64,000 nucleotides of DNA from Pseudomonas sp. 31-12 (GTDB lineage Bacteria; Pseudomonadota; Gammaproteobacteria; Pseudomonadales; Pseudomonadaceae): positions 2,852,001 to 2,916,000 of the forward strand of contig NZ_CP029482.1 in assembly GCF_003151075.1 (NCBI RefSeq). The letters run 5' to 3'. The notes beneath the pieces were generated by a model. That model was not told the origin of the DNA. It searched no databases and saw only the letters and a program-made list of their open reading frames with translations. How positions within the stretch are numbered: position 1 is the stretch's first letter; each line of letters opens with the position of its first letter. Of this stretch, positions 8,395 through 17,834 are shown one piece after another. Made by a program: the position numbers and the translations under genes.

Positions 8395-8682
8395 TCAAAG
8401 ATCTTCCAGTGGCGGAAAATCCGGGTGGGAGGCCCGATAGCCCAACGTCTTGTCGAACCAGGCATTCAGCTCGTTGACCATGACCGGCGGTTTGCCGGAG
8501 TAGGCCGCGAGGGTGGAACGCAGGATGTCGTTAATATTGGGAATGGAACGCAGGTTTCGGGTCTTTATGTATTGCCCGATAAAACAGTCAAGTTGAAAGC
8601 GTTCTGTCAACGACAGGTACACGCAGTCCAGACCGCTGACTTGATTAATTACAAGATCGTCGCGCAACTTAGTTCTCTGCAA
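8395..8682 (-). CDS. Hypothetical protein, 95 residues
   Basis: The frame begins with TTG at 8682 without a clear ribosome site, so the true start may differ. The product (residues such as NLRSIPNINDILRSTLAAYSG and a C-terminal HPDFPPLEDL) looks like a compact soluble helical protein with no signal peptide. A well-formed terminator follows at 8308-8336, which argues that the gene is real. AT content upstream (8690-8880) is higher than in the neighbours, consistent with a promoter. No family recognised. Confidence 0.45.
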   Translation of the reverse strand: MQRTKLRDDLVINQVSGLDCVYLSLTERFQLDCFIGQYIKTRNLRSIPNINDILRSTLAAYSGKPPVMVNELNAWFDKTLGYRASHPDFPPLEDL

Positions 8683-8918
8683 GGCTTGTTAAATTTCGGG
8701 ATTTCCTTGTTTATTGACTCTTTGGTCAATGGGGTGCTGCCGAGGGAAATGCGGCGCGCATGCTAGCTGTAGCGTTTCTAAATGTATGCACGATGATTCA
8801 ATTGTCAGACAAGCGGTTAATGCGTCCTTTTGCCGCATTCCGGCAAGTGTTTCTATTATGAAACAGTCTGCGTAACGTCTATCTCGTTTGGTTATTCAGG
8901 CTCAGGAATGGATCCACT

Positions 8919-9599
8919 TTAAACCAGCTTGTTAATCAAAATCGCACCCTGGTTCCTGACATTTCCCACCGCTTTATCGACCCTGTACCACTCGAACACT
9001 TCGCTGGCTTCACCTTGCATCAGCACCATCTGCTCGGCGCGCTCTTTGGGTGTGGCCGGGTCCAGCCATTCACGGGCCAGTTCCGCTGACAACACCACCG
9101 GTCGCCGGTCATGAATGTCGAGCATGCCGCCGGCGCTGTCCGCGGTGATGATGACAAAACCGTCGCCTTCCTTTTGCTCGCTGCCACTCGATGGGAACTG
9201 GCCGATCGCCGCGCAGCAGATCGGCGCCCGATCCCGTCGACGAATCAGCCACGGTTGCCTCGTCGAATCGCCGGCATCCACCCATTCGAACCAGTTGTCA
9301 ATCGGCACAATCGCACGGTGCGGCCAGATCGCCCGGAAAAACGGGCCATGAGCGACTTTCTCGACGCGGGCGTTGATCGGCGCCGCGCGATCCGTCGCCC
9401 AATGCGGCCGCCATCCCCAGCGCAACGAATCGGCGTGCAACCCGTCGGGCTCAAGGTGCAGCAGGGCGAGCTGGGTAGTAGGCGCGGCATTGTAGCGGGC
9501 CAGCGGTTCATCACCGACATGGTTGATCAGCGCGTCGGGAATGCTCAGCACCGCGACAAAGTCGTGGATGCCACGGTACTGCGAGAGTCGTCCGCACAT
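8919..9599 (-). CDS. yedK: SOS response-associated peptidase (SRAP, YedK/HMCES)
   Basis: 226 residues beginning MCGRLSQY. After removal of Met, Cys2 forms the thiazolidine crosslink with abasic sites in single-stranded DNA. The conserved RYNAAPTTQ, the NARVEK segment and the RRPVVL segment (HDRRPVVL) define the SRAP family. It shields abasic lesions and self-releases. Length agrees with bacterial YedK (about 222). Stands alone. Confidence 0.95.
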   Translation of the reverse strand: MCGRLSQYRGIHDFVAVLSIPDALINHVGDEPLARYNAAPTTQLALLHLEPDGLHADSLRWGWRPHWATDRAAPINARVEKVAHGPFFRAIWPHRAIVPIDNWFEWVDAGDSTRQPWLIRRRDRAPICCAAIGQFPSSGSEQKEGDGFVIITADSAGGMLDIHDRRPVVLSAELAREWLDPATPKERAEQMVLMQGEASEVFEWYRVDKAVGNVRNQGAILINKLV

Positions 9600-9921
9600 C
9601 GGCTGATCTCCGGCTGGAAAGCGCTGGCTGGAGCGTTCAGCTTAGTCTTCAAATCACAGGGGCACGCTGCAACTCGGTCAGCGACAACGCCTTCAGTTGC
9701 GCGAGCAACGGGTCTCGCCGGTCACGAGGATGTGGCAATTCCACAGCCAGCTCCTGACGAATGCTGCTCGGGCGAGCTACGAGGGTGAGCGCTGGAACCA
9801 AACACTGTGTAACCTGATCCAACCTCGTCCCGTAGCCACCTGCGGGCCGACAATGGATCAATGGGCGAAGGGTTTTTGCCGTTTAACGTGATGACCTTAA
9901 CGGTCTGGCCCAAGGCAAACC
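9600..9921. other. Intergenic stretch, no convincing gene
   Basis: This 320-bp gap holds two overlapping minus-strand frames (9649-9861, 70 residues; 9722-9913, 63 residues). Neither has a ribosome site or a recognisable domain. The second reads plausibly at its N terminus (VKVITLNGKNPSPIDPLSARRW), so a decayed or frameshifted small gene is possible but not supported. Confidence 0.3.
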
Positions 9922-10821
9922 ATGAAACAGCTGTTCAAGGTTCTCTGTGCGCTCGCCATCGCTGTCGCGCTGGCTGGCTGCATTGCCTCACCGATCGAGC
10001 TGACCCCGCAGACCGAACAGCGTTTGCGCGAGCAACCACCGATCCGCTTCCTGCTAACCTTCGACGACGGTCCCAGCGCGTCGAGCTTCTGGAACCCGAG
10101 CATGACGGTGCTCGACAGCCTTGCGCAGAACCCGGTGCAACCGGGGATCAAAGCAGTGTTCTTCGTCCAGACCGGCGCGCCACGGGCCGGCGACAGCGAC
10201 ATCGGACGCGCAGTCATGCGCCGGGAACAGGCGGAAGGGCATGTGCTGGGTTTCCACACGGCGACTCATTCGCACACCAATCACCGCTCGCTCAGCCCGC
10301 AAGAGCTGGAGCAGTCGCTGAGCAAAGGCAGTGCCGACATCGCCGCGATCACCGGCGCGCCGCCTACCCTGGTGCGTCCGCCATTCTGGAATTACGACAA
10401 ACGTGTGTTCGCCGCCTACCAGCGCCACGGCATGCAACTGTTGCTGACGGACCTGAGCGCCAACGACGGCAAGATCTGGGGCTTCAACGCCAGCCCGCGT
10501 CGGCGGGCCAACATGCTGCTGCAACTGTCGGAAGTTCGTGAACGCATTGCGCTGGGCGAGCTGCCGACGGTGGACGGTGTGGTGCCGGTGGTGGTGACCT
10601 TTCATGACCTGAATCGCTATACCGCCCGGCATGCCCGCGAATATCTGCAAATCCTCCTGGACAGCGCCCGTGACACCGGGGTGACGGTGGCGCAAAAGCC
10701 GTTTTACGATGACACGGCGGCGCTGCGACGGGCGGCGTTGGCGCGCACCGTCACCGACAGTTCCCAGCCAGTGGAATTACCGGGGATCTGGAACTGGCTT
10801 TGGGATGGGGATTCTCATTAG
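9922..10821 (+). CDS. Polysaccharide deacetylase-family lipoprotein
   Basis: 299 residues. A lipoprotein signal peptide ends in the lipobox LAGC (Cys19). The NodB-type deacetylase domain starts with the TFDDGPS motif (catalytic base and metal Asp). It continues with the HTATHSHTNH motif, in which the His residues bind metal, and an RPPFWNYD motif. The predicted role is metal-dependent removal of acetyl groups from N-acetylglucosamine polymers at the outer or inner membrane face. It appears monocistronic. The exact substrate is not inferable. Confidence 0.85.
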   Translation: MKQLFKVLCALAIAVALAGCIASPIELTPQTEQRLREQPPIRFLLTFDDGPSASSFWNPSMTVLDSLAQNPVQPGIKAVFFVQTGAPRAGDSDIGRAVMRREQAEGHVLGFHTATHSHTNHRSLSPQELEQSLSKGSADIAAITGAPPTLVRPPFWNYDKRVFAAYQRHGMQLLLTDLSANDGKIWGFNASPRRRANMLLQLSEVRERIALGELPTVDGVVPVVVTFHDLNRYTARHAREYLQILLDSARDTGVTVAQKPFYDDTAALRRAALARTVTDSSQPVELPGIWNWLWDGDSH

Positions 10822-10890
10822 AGCGTGAGAAATATGAGAAACGGCCCGTAGGAGCGTAATACTGTTCACTCAAACGCGAGCCCACACATT

Positions 10891-11011
10891 TGTGGCGAGG
10901 GGATTTATCCCCGTTGGGCTGCGAAGCGGCCCCAGCGTCATTTCAGGCAGAATAAGTTGTCTGGATTTACGACTGCTTCGCAGCCGAACGGGGATAAATC
11001 CCCTCGCCACA
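10891..11011. repeat. REPIN-like palindrome, class B (GGGGATTTATCCCC)
   Basis: TGTGGCGAGGGGATTTATCC at the left end is mirrored by its reverse complement at the right end, with GGCTGCGAAGC and GCTTCGCAGCC as inner arms. A second copy of this class lies at 58531-58663. It sits between the convergent ends of the deacetylase gene and catR. Confidence 0.85.
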
Positions 11012-11032
11012 GGTCATTTTTTGGCTGCTCCA

Positions 11033-11914
11033 TCACCGGGGCAGCAACTCATCAATCATTTTCAAGCAATGATTCAACCCCGGCGTCACATCGCCCACGC
11101 GCCGGCTGAGGATGATCGGTGAGGTCGCGTTGTCTTCCAGCAGCGGGGTAAAACCAATGTCATCTCGGTGCAGCAACTGCACCGACGCGGGTACCAGCGT
11201 GACGCCGATTCCAGCCCCCACCAGACCAATCGCCGTTTGCAGTTCATTGGTCCATTGCGCCACGTGAATGCTCACGCCGTAGGATTCGAACAGTGCAATC
11301 ACATGATCGGCGTAGCTGGGGCGCGGGTTGCCGGGGTACAGCACAAAGGGTTCCTTGGCCAGTTGGCGCAGGCTGATCGGCCCGGCCAGTAGCGGATGGC
11401 CGGCGGGCAGGGCGGCGACCAGCCGGTCTTCGGTCAATACGGTCTGAATGATCGCCGGGTCGTCGATGCGAATCCGCCCGAACCCGATGTCGATGCGCCC
11501 GGCCTTGAGCGCCTGTACCTGTTGCAATGTGGTCATTTCCGAAAGCCCGAGCTCAAGCTCCAGGGGCTCGCCACTGCGTAAACGGCGGATCAGTTCCGGC
11601 AGCACGCCGTAGAGGGTCGATGGCGCAAAGCCGATGCCCAGCCAGGTCTTTTCCCCCAGACCGATGCGCTTGGTGTTGTCGCATACCTTGGCCAGCTGTT
11701 CGAGCAGGGCGGTGGAGTGTTCATGGAAGAAGCGCCCGGCGTCGGTCAGCTTCAGCGGACGGCCGCGCTCAAGCAATAACACCCCGAGTTCATCTTCCAG
11801 TTGCTGGATCTGCCGGCTCAGGGGCGGCTGGGCAATGTGCAGCAGCTCGGCGGCGCGGGTGAAGTTGAGGGTTTGAGCCAACACCTGAAAATACCGCAGG
11901 TGACGCAGTTCCAT
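11033..11914 (-). CDS. catR: LysR-type activator of catechol genes, CatR
   Basis: 293 residues starting MELRHLRYFQVL, matching the usual 289-residue CatR/BenM class better than the longer frame from 11929. The N-terminal winged helix (about 1-62; FTRAAELLHIAQPPLSRQIQQLE) is followed by an effector-binding domain of the cis,cis-muconate-responsive type. It is divergent from catB with 127 bp between them containing two palindromic operator candidates, the standard catR-catBC layout. It activates catBC with cis,cis-muconate as inducer. Confidence 0.93.
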   Translation of the reverse strand: MELRHLRYFQVLAQTLNFTRAAELLHIAQPPLSRQIQQLEDELGVLLLERGRPLKLTDAGRFFHEHSTALLEQLAKVCDNTKRIGLGEKTWLGIGFAPSTLYGVLPELIRRLRSGEPLELELGLSEMTTLQQVQALKAGRIDIGFGRIRIDDPAIIQTVLTEDRLVAALPAGHPLLAGPISLRQLAKEPFVLYPGNPRPSYADHVIALFESYGVSIHVAQWTNELQTAIGLVGAGIGVTLVPASVQLLHRDDIGFTPLLEDNATSPIILSRRVGDVTPGLNHCLKMIDELLPR

Positions 11915-11940
11915 GGGGCCTCCAGGCATTGATCAGTTGA

Positions 11941-11979
11941 ATACCTTTAAGGTATCGAGCCAGACCAATTCTATATTGG
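11941..11979. promoter_or_regulatory. CatR operator candidates (recognition and activation sites)
   Basis: ATACCTTTAAGGTAT (11941-11955) is a perfect palindrome containing the LysR T-N11-A motif. CCAATTCTATATTGG (11965-11979) is a second inverted repeat. Their centres are 24 bp apart on the catB side of the catR start. This matches the two-site arrangement known for CatR. Confidence 0.6.
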
Positions 11980-12041
11980 CCGTGGGGAAAAAGCCGTACG
12001 AGAATCCATTTCAGAACTTCAAGAACCTGACGGGTATCGAC

Positions 12042-13190
12042 ATGCGTGCAACTGCCATTGAATCGATCGAGACGATCATCGTCGATCTGCCGACCATTCG
12101 CCCGCACAAACTGGCCATGCACACCATGCAGAACCAGACCCTGGTGATCATCCGCGTGCGCTGCGCCGATGGCATCGAAGGCATTGGCGAGTCCACCACC
12201 ATCGGTGGCCTGGCCTATGGCAACGAAAGCCCGGACAGCATCAAGACCAACATCGACAAACACTTCGCGCCCCTGCTGATCGGTGAGGACAGCGGCAATG
12301 TGAACGCCGCGATGTTGCGCCTGGAACGCAGCATCCGTGGCAACACTTTCGCTAAATCCGGTATCGAAACCGCCTTGCTCGACGCCCATGGCAAACGCCT
12401 TGGCCTGCCGGTCAGCGAGTTGCTGGGCGGTCGCGTTCGTGATGCGCTGCCGGTGGCCTGGACCCTGGCCAGCGGCGACACCGACAAGGACATCGCCGAA
12501 GCAGAAAAAATGCTCGACCTGCGGCGCCACCGGATCTTCAAACTGAAAATCGGTGCCGGCGAAGTCAATCGCGACCTGGCCCACGTCATCGCCATCAAGA
12601 AAGCCCTGGGCGACCGTGCCAGCGTGCGGGTCGATGTCAATCAGGCCTGGGACGAGGCGGTCGCACTGCGCGCCTGCCGGATCCTGGGCAGCAATGGCAT
12701 CGACCTGATCGAACAGCCGATCTCGCGCAACAACCGTAGCGGCATGGCACGCCTGAATGCCGTGAGCCCGGCGCCGATCATGGCCGATGAATCCATCGAG
12801 TGTGTGGAAGACGCCTTCAACCTGGCGCGCGAAGGGGCCGCTTCGGTGTTCGCCCTGAAGATCGCCAAGAACGGCGGGCCACGCGCCGTGTTGCGCACCG
12901 CCGCCATCGCCGAGGCCGCCGGTATCGGCCTGTACGGCGGCACTATGCTGGAAGGCGGGATCGGCACGCTGGCCTCGGCGCATGCCTTTGTCACCCTGAA
13001 TAAACTGGCCTGGGACACCGAGTTGTTCGGCCCGTTGCTGCTGACGGAAGACATCCTCAGCGAGCCGCTGGTCTATCGCGATTTTGCGCTGCATGTCCCG
13101 CAAACACCGGGCCTTGGCCTGAGCCTGGATGAAGAGCGCCTGGCGTTTTATCGCCGCGACAAAACATCCACTTCCGTTCATCAAGCCTGA
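12042..13190 (+). CDS. catB: Muconate cycloisomerase
   Basis: 382 residues of the enolase superfamily, muconate-lactonising group. It converts cis,cis-muconate to muconolactone. Visible features are the N-terminal capping domain (about 1-130), the FKLKIG motif with the catalytic KxK lysines, metal-binding acidic residues in RVDVNQAWDE, IEQP and MADESIE, and the ALKIAKNGG segment. ATG 12042 gives an N terminus MRATAIESIETI like known CatB; a somewhat later start is possible since the ribosome site is weak. First gene of the catBCA operon. Confidence 0.95.
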   Translation: MRATAIESIETIIVDLPTIRPHKLAMHTMQNQTLVIIRVRCADGIEGIGESTTIGGLAYGNESPDSIKTNIDKHFAPLLIGEDSGNVNAAMLRLERSIRGNTFAKSGIETALLDAHGKRLGLPVSELLGGRVRDALPVAWTLASGDTDKDIAEAEKMLDLRRHRIFKLKIGAGEVNRDLAHVIAIKKALGDRASVRVDVNQAWDEAVALRACRILGSNGIDLIEQPISRNNRSGMARLNAVSPAPIMADESIECVEDAFNLAREGAASVFALKIAKNGGPRAVLRTAAIAEAAGIGLYGGTMLEGGIGTLASAHAFVTLNKLAWDTELFGPLLLTEDILSEPLVYRDFALHVPQTPGLGLSLDEERLAFYRRDKTSTSVHQA

Positions 13191-13200
13191 GGAGAGCATC

Positions 13201-13491
13201 ATGCTATTCCACGTAAAAATGACCGTGAACCTGCCGGTCGACATGAATCCTGAAACAGCCACCAAGCTGAAGTCCGACGAGAAAGCCCTGGCCCAGCGCC
13301 TGCAAGAGCAAGGCAAATGGCGTCACCTGTGGCGCATCGCCGGGCACTATGCCAATTACAGCGTTTTCGACGTCGACAGCGTTCAGGAATTGCACGACCT
13401 GCTCATGCAATTGCCGCTGTTTCCGTACATGGCGATCGAGGTCGACGCGATGTGCCGGCATCCTTCTTCCATTCGAGACGATGACCGCTGA
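13201..13491 (+). CDS. catC: Muconolactone delta-isomerase
   Basis: 96 residues, the exact family length. MLFHVKMTVNLP at the N terminus and GKWRHLWRIAGHYANYSVFDV in the middle are hallmarks of CatC, a cytoplasmic decameric isomerase that converts muconolactone to 3-oxoadipate enol-lactone. It follows catB by 10 bp, with GGAGAG just before the ATG. Confidence 0.96.
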   Translation: MLFHVKMTVNLPVDMNPETATKLKSDEKALAQRLQEQGKWRHLWRIAGHYANYSVFDVDSVQELHDLLMQLPLFPYMAIEVDAMCRHPSSIRDDDR

Positions 13492-13546
13492 ACCCAGCCT
13501 GTTCAGTTCGCTACGCTAATAATTACAAGATGAGGAACCGCCAAAA

Positions 13547-14476
13547 ATGAACGTCAAGATTTCCCACACTGCCAGCGCCCAGAAGTTTCTCGAAGATGCC
13601 AGCGGCTTGCTCAACGACGCTGGCGACCCACGGGTCAAAGCCCTGATTTACCGCATTCTGCGTGATTCGGTGAACATCATCGAAGACCTCGCCGTGACCC
13701 CGGAAGAATTCTGGAAAGCCGTCAACTACCTCAACGTACTGGGCGCGCGTCAGGAAGCCGGTTTGCTGGTGGCCGGGCTCGGCCTGGAACACTACCTGGA
13801 CTTGCTGATGGACGCCGAAGACGAGCAGGCCGGGAAGGCGGGCGGTACGCCGCGGACCATCGAAGGTCCGTTGTATGTGGCGGGTGCGCCGCTGTCTGAC
13901 GGTGAGGCGCGACTGGATGATGGCGTTGATCCGGGCGTGGTTCTGTTCATGCAGGGCCAAGTGCGCAATACCGCTGGCGAGCCGTTGGCCGGCGCGGTGG
14001 TGGATGTCTGGCACGCCAACACCGGCGGCACTTACTCTTACTTCGATGCCACGCAATCGGAGTTCAACCTGCGCCGCCGTATCGTCACCGATGCCGAGGG
14101 TCGCTATCGCTTCCGCAGCATCGTGCCGTCGGGCTACGGTTGCCCGCCGGACGGTCCGACCCAGCAACTGCTCGATCAACTGGGCCGTCATGGCCAGCGT
14201 CCGGCGCATATTCACTTCTTCATCTCCGCGCCGGATCACCGTCACCTGACCACTCAGATCAACCTCGACGGCGACCAATACCTGCACGATGATTTTGCCT
14301 ATGCCACTCGCGATGAACTGATCGCCCACATCGCTTTCAGCGACGATCCGCAACGTGCGGCGGCCCATGGCGTCAGTGGCCGGTTTGCCGAGATCGAATT
14401 CGATTTCACCTTGCAGACCTCTGCGCAACCTGACGAACAACAGCGTCACGAACGGGTTCGTGCACTCGAGGATTGA
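13547..14476 (+). CDS. catA: Catechol 1,2-dioxygenase
   Basis: 309 residues. An N-terminal helical dimerisation domain (about 1-105) is followed by the intradiol dioxygenase beta-sandwich. Fe(III) ligands can be assigned by family alignment as Tyr163 (in GGTYSYFD), Tyr197 (PSGYGCP), His221 and His223 (RPAHIHF). It cleaves catechol to cis,cis-muconate. It follows catC by 55 bp, with GAGGAA as ribosome site, completing catBCA. Confidence 0.96.
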   Translation: MNVKISHTASAQKFLEDASGLLNDAGDPRVKALIYRILRDSVNIIEDLAVTPEEFWKAVNYLNVLGARQEAGLLVAGLGLEHYLDLLMDAEDEQAGKAGGTPRTIEGPLYVAGAPLSDGEARLDDGVDPGVVLFMQGQVRNTAGEPLAGAVVDVWHANTGGTYSYFDATQSEFNLRRRIVTDAEGRYRFRSIVPSGYGCPPDGPTQQLLDQLGRHGQRPAHIHFFISAPDHRHLTTQINLDGDQYLHDDFAYATRDELIAHIAFSDDPQRAAAHGVSGRFAEIEFDFTLQTSAQPDEQQRHERVRALED

Positions 14477-14485
14477 TTGCTGCGC

Positions 14486-14645
14486 CTTGTGGGAGTGGGC
14501 CTGCTTGCGAAAGCGGAGTGTCAGTCAACGTTGATGTGAGGCTGATGGCCCTATCGCGAGCAGGCTCGCTCCCACATTTTGACCGCGTTGGCCCTGAAGA
14601 AACCCGGCCAACTGTGGGAGCGGGCTTGCTCGCGAAGGGGCCAGA
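14486..14645. repeat. REP cluster (GTGGGAGC class), three units
   Basis: Units lie near 14489-14517 (direct), 14552-14576 (inverted) and 14612-14640 (direct). The first two form a palindromic pair. They separate catA from benR and could limit read-through or 3' decay of the cat mRNA. Confidence 0.8.
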
Positions 14646-14735
14646 AGCTTCCACAGGTCAGCCCACTGACACACCGTTGCAGCTACTGCCTTAGAATGGC
14701 CCGACAACACCTATAACAACAACGAGAGTGACCCG

Positions 14736-15695
14736 ATGATGCACGCGCAACTATTGAGTCAGCGCAGCAGAATATTCGACCACGCCGACCCTTACGCGGT
14801 GTCGGGTTATGTGAATCAGCATGTCGGCAACCATTGCATCCTCATGCCCAGGGCCGGCAGTCCGCTGGCCAGCCTCGGTCATCGCAAATTCGCCAGCCTC
14901 GACCTGTGCCGTATCAGCTACGGCGCCAGTGTGCGAGTGACCTCCGGCGCGCTGGAAACGATCTATCACCTGCAAGTGTTGCTGCGCGGCAACTGCCTGT
15001 GGCGCGGGCACGGTCAGGAGCATTACTTTGCGCCGGGCGAATTGCTGCTGATCAACCCCGACGACCCGGTGGACCTGACGTACTCCGACGATTGCGAAAA
15101 ATTCATCCTCAAAGTGCCGACCCGACTGTTTGAGTCGGTGTGCGAGGAGCAGCGCTGGCGCTATCCGGGGCAGGGCGTGCGGTTTCTGGAAAACCGTTAT
15201 CAGCTCGATCAACTGGAAGGCTTCGTCGGCCTGCTGGCGATGATTTGCCAGGAAGCCGAAGCCACCGAGCAGATCCCACGGGTGCAGGAACACTACGCGC
15301 AGATCATCGTCAGCAAGATGCTCAGCCTGATGAAAACCAACGTCATTCGCAGCAGCCTCGGTTCGTCGTCGGCGACGTTCGAGGGGATTGCCGATTACAT
15401 CGCGCGCAACCTCAAGCAGGACTTCGACAGTGAAGAACTGGCGCGCCAGGCCAGTATGAGCCTGCGTTCGCTGTACGGCTTGTTCGAGCGCAACGCCGGC
15501 ACCTCGCCGCAAAACTACATCCGGCAGAAGAAACTCGAACGCATCAACCTGTGCCTGAGCGACCCGACCTGCAACGTGCGCAACGTCACGGAAGTGGCCA
15601 TGGATTACGGCTTCCTGCACTTGGGGCGGTTCTCCGACAACTACCGCAAACAATTCGGCGAATTGCCGTCGGACACCCTCAAGCGCCGGCACTGA
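14736..15695 (+). CDS. benR: AraC/XylS-type activator of benzoate genes, BenR
   Basis: 319 residues, the length of XylS/BenR. The N-terminal effector domain contains LDLCRISYGASVRV and LWRGHGQEHYFAPGELLLIN, nearly as in XylS. The two helix-turn-helix motifs are in the C-terminal 100 residues, ending GFLHLGRFSDNYRKQFGELP. Benzoate is the expected inducer. Its target is the benA promoter 180-240 bp downstream, where two perfect XylS/BenR boxes are found. Starts 14736 or 14739 are both possible; GAGAG lies upstream. Confidence 0.94.
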   Translation: MMHAQLLSQRSRIFDHADPYAVSGYVNQHVGNHCILMPRAGSPLASLGHRKFASLDLCRISYGASVRVTSGALETIYHLQVLLRGNCLWRGHGQEHYFAPGELLLINPDDPVDLTYSDDCEKFILKVPTRLFESVCEEQRWRYPGQGVRFLENRYQLDQLEGFVGLLAMICQEAEATEQIPRVQEHYAQIIVSKMLSLMKTNVIRSSLGSSSATFEGIADYIARNLKQDFDSEELARQASMSLRSLYGLFERNAGTSPQNYIRQKKLERINLCLSDPTCNVRNVTEVAMDYGFLHLGRFSDNYRKQFGELPSDTLKRRH

Positions 15696-15713
15696 CTGCA
15701 GACGACGAGCACC

Positions 15714-15845
15714 TGTGGCGAGGGAGCTTGCTCCCGCTCGACTGCGCAGCAGTCGCAAACCTGTGACCCCGGTTTTACAGAATGATCGCGGTTGCAGGTT
15801 TTGGGGCCGCTTCGCAGCCCAGCGGGAGCAAGCTCCCTCGCCACA
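15714..15845. repeat. REPIN-like palindrome, class A
   Basis: Same family as 7804-7915, with matching GTGGCGAGGGAGCTTGCTCC arms in inverted orientation and TTTTGGGGCCGCTTCGCAGCC inside. It lies between the benR stop and the benA promoter. Confidence 0.85.
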
Positions 15846-15875
15846 AAGTCAGCGTCGCCCATAGACATCACCCAT

Positions 15876-15938
15876 TGCAGTAATCGGATACACGTCTGCA
15901 CCTATCGGATAGTCCGCCACATCCCCCCGTCCTAGCAT
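15876..15938 (+). promoter_or_regulatory. benA promoter with tandem BenR/XylS boxes
   Basis: TGCAGTAATCGGATA (15876-15890) and TGCACCTATCGGATA (15897-15911) both fit the XylS box TGCA-N6-GGNTA perfectly. They are 21 bp apart, two helical turns. The second overlaps a -35 position near 15910-15915. TAGCAT at 15933-15938 sits 17 bp further as the -10. This reproduces the geometry of the Pm/Pben promoters. Confidence 0.85.
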
Positions 15939-15974
15939 GGCCCTGCCTGAATAAAAACAATGGAGGCGGCGGCC

Positions 15975-17339
15975 ATGTCCCTGCGACCCGAATACCTTCA
16001 CTCCCTGCTCGAAGACGACAAAGAACAGGGCATCTACCGCTGCAAGCGCGAGATGTTCACTGACCCACGGCTGTTCGACCTGGAGATGAAACACATCTTC
16101 GAAGGCAACTGGCTGTACCTGGCGCACGAAAGCCAGATCCCCAACATCAATGACTTCTACACCACCACCATGGGGCGCCAGTCGATCTTCATCGCGCGCA
16201 ACAAGGAGGGTGTGCTCAACGCCTTCATCAACGCTTGCAGCCATCGCGGCGCGACGCTGTGCCGGCACAAGACCGGCAACAAGAGTTCCTACACCTGCCC
16301 GTTCCACGGCTGGACCTTCAACAACTCCGGCAAACTGCTCAAGGTCAAAGACCCGGCAGCTGCGGGTTACCCCGCGAGCTTCAACTGCGAAGGCTCCCAC
16401 GACCTGACAAAAGTCGCGCGTTTCGAGTCCTATCGCGGCTTCCTGTTCGGCAGCCTCAATGCCGATGTCGTGCCGCTGGTTGAGCACCTGGGCGAGTCGG
16501 CCAAGATCATCGACATGATCGTCGATCAGTCCGCCGATGGCCTCGAAGTGCTGCGCGGCTCCTCAAGCTACATCTACGAAGGCAACTGGAAACTCACGGC
16601 GGAAAACGGCGCCGACGGCTACCACGTCAGCTCCGTGCACTGGAACTACGCCGCCACCCAGAATCAGCGCAAACAGCGTGAAGCCGGTGACAGCAATCCG
16701 ACCATGAGCGCCGGGACCTGGGCCAAGCAGGGCGGGGGGTTCTACTCGTTCGACAAGGGCCACATGCTGCTCTGGACCCGCTGGTCCAACCCTGAGGATC
16801 GTCCGCTCTACGAGCGCCGCGACGAACTGTCCCGGGACTTCGGCCAGGCCCGCGCCGACTGGATGATCGAGAACTCGCGCAACCTGTGCCTGTACCCGAA
16901 CGTGTACCTGATGGACCAGTTCAGCTCGCAGATCCGCATCGCCCGGCCGATCTCGGTCGACCGCACGGAAATCACCATTTACTGCATCGCCCCCAAAGGC
17001 GAAAGCGACCACGCCCGGTCGAGCCGGATTCGTCAGTACGAGGATTTCTTCAACGTCAGTGGTATGGCCACCCCCGATGATCTGGAAGAGTTCCGCTCGT
17101 GCCAGACCAGCTATCAGGGCAGCGTCACGACGTGGAACGACATGTCCCGCGGTGCCGAGCACTGGGTCGAAGGTGCCGATGAGGCGGCCAAGGAAATTGA
17201 GCTGCATCCGCTGCTCAGCGGCGTGCGCACCGAAGACGAAGGCCTGTTCGTGCTGCAACACAAGTATTGGCAGCAAACCATGCTCAAGGCCCTGGCCGCC
17301 GAACAGTCCGAATTGATCGCAGTGGAGGCCGTGCAATGA
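15975..17339 (+). CDS. benA: Benzoate 1,2-dioxygenase, large (alpha) subunit
   Basis: 454 residues. The Rieske [2Fe-2S] ligands are Cys88, His90 (CSH), Cys108 and His111 (CPFH). The mononuclear iron site includes His217 and His222 (DGYHVSSVH). With BenB and BenC it converts benzoate to a cis-dihydrodiol carboxylate. The ATG at 15975 is chosen because GGAGG (15962-15966) lies 8 bp upstream and the product then starts [10 protein letters not shown]. First gene of benABCD; overlaps benB by 4 bp. Confidence 0.96.
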   Translation: MSLRPEYLHSLLEDDKEQGIYRCKREMFTDPRLFDLEMKHIFEGNWLYLAHESQIPNINDFYTTTMGRQSIFIARNKEGVLNAFINACSHRGATLCRHKTGNKSSYTCPFHGWTFNNSGKLLKVKDPAAAGYPASFNCEGSHDLTKVARFESYRGFLFGSLNADVVPLVEHLGESAKIIDMIVDQSADGLEVLRGSSSYIYEGNWKLTAENGADGYHVSSVHWNYAATQNQRKQREAGDSNPTMSAGTWAKQGGGFYSFDKGHMLLWTRWSNPEDRPLYERRDELSRDFGQARADWMIENSRNLCLYPNVYLMDQFSSQIRIARPISVDRTEITIYCIAPKGESDHARSSRIRQYEDFFNVSGMATPDDLEEFRSCQTSYQGSVTTWNDMSRGAEHWVEGADEAAKEIELHPLLSGVRTEDEGLFVLQHKYWQQTMLKALAAEQSELIAVEAVQ

Positions 17340-17824
17340 CCATCACTTATGACGCCGTGCGCGATTTCCTCTACCGCGAAGCACGCTACCTCGACGACAA
17401 GCAATGGGACGACTGGCTGGAAATGTACGCCGCCGATGCCTCGTTCTGGATGCCGTCATGGGACGACAACGACGAGTTGACCGAAGACCCGCAGCGCGAG
17501 ATTTCGCTGATCTGGTACGGCAACCGCACCGGCCTGGAAGATCGCATCTTCCGGATCAAGACCGAGCGCTCCAGCGCGAGCATTCCGGACACCCGCACCT
17601 CGCACAACATCAGCAACATCGAGCTGCTCGAACAGGCTGACGGTCTGTGCAAGGTGCGCTTCAACTGGCACACCTTGAGCTTTCGCTACAAGACCGTCGA
17701 CAGCTATTTCGGCAGCAGTTTCTACACCCTTGATGTGCGCGGTGAAAACCCGCTGATCAAGGCCAAGAAAGTGATCCTGAAGAACGATTACGTTCGCCAG
17801 GTCATCGATGTCTACCACCTCTGA
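17336..17824 (+). CDS. benB: Benzoate 1,2-dioxygenase, small (beta) subunit
   Basis: 162 residues of the ring-hydroxylating dioxygenase beta family (cone-shaped NTF2-like fold). The N terminus [18 protein letters not shown] and the [15 protein letters not shown] segment are typical. It assembles with BenA as the alpha3beta3 oxygenase. ATGA overlap with benA shows coupled translation. Confidence 0.95.
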   Translation: MTITYDAVRDFLYREARYLDDKQWDDWLEMYAADASFWMPSWDDNDELTEDPQREISLIWYGNRTGLEDRIFRIKTERSSASIPDTRTSHNISNIELLEQADGLCKVRFNWHTLSFRYKTVDSYFGSSFYTLDVRGENPLIKAKKVILKNDYVRQVIDVYHL

Positions 17825-17834
17825 GGCGGCCGTC

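Noticed and set aside
11790..13316. Minus-strand frame of 508 codons opposite catB
   Set aside because: Overlaps catR and catB fully, with no recognisable domain.
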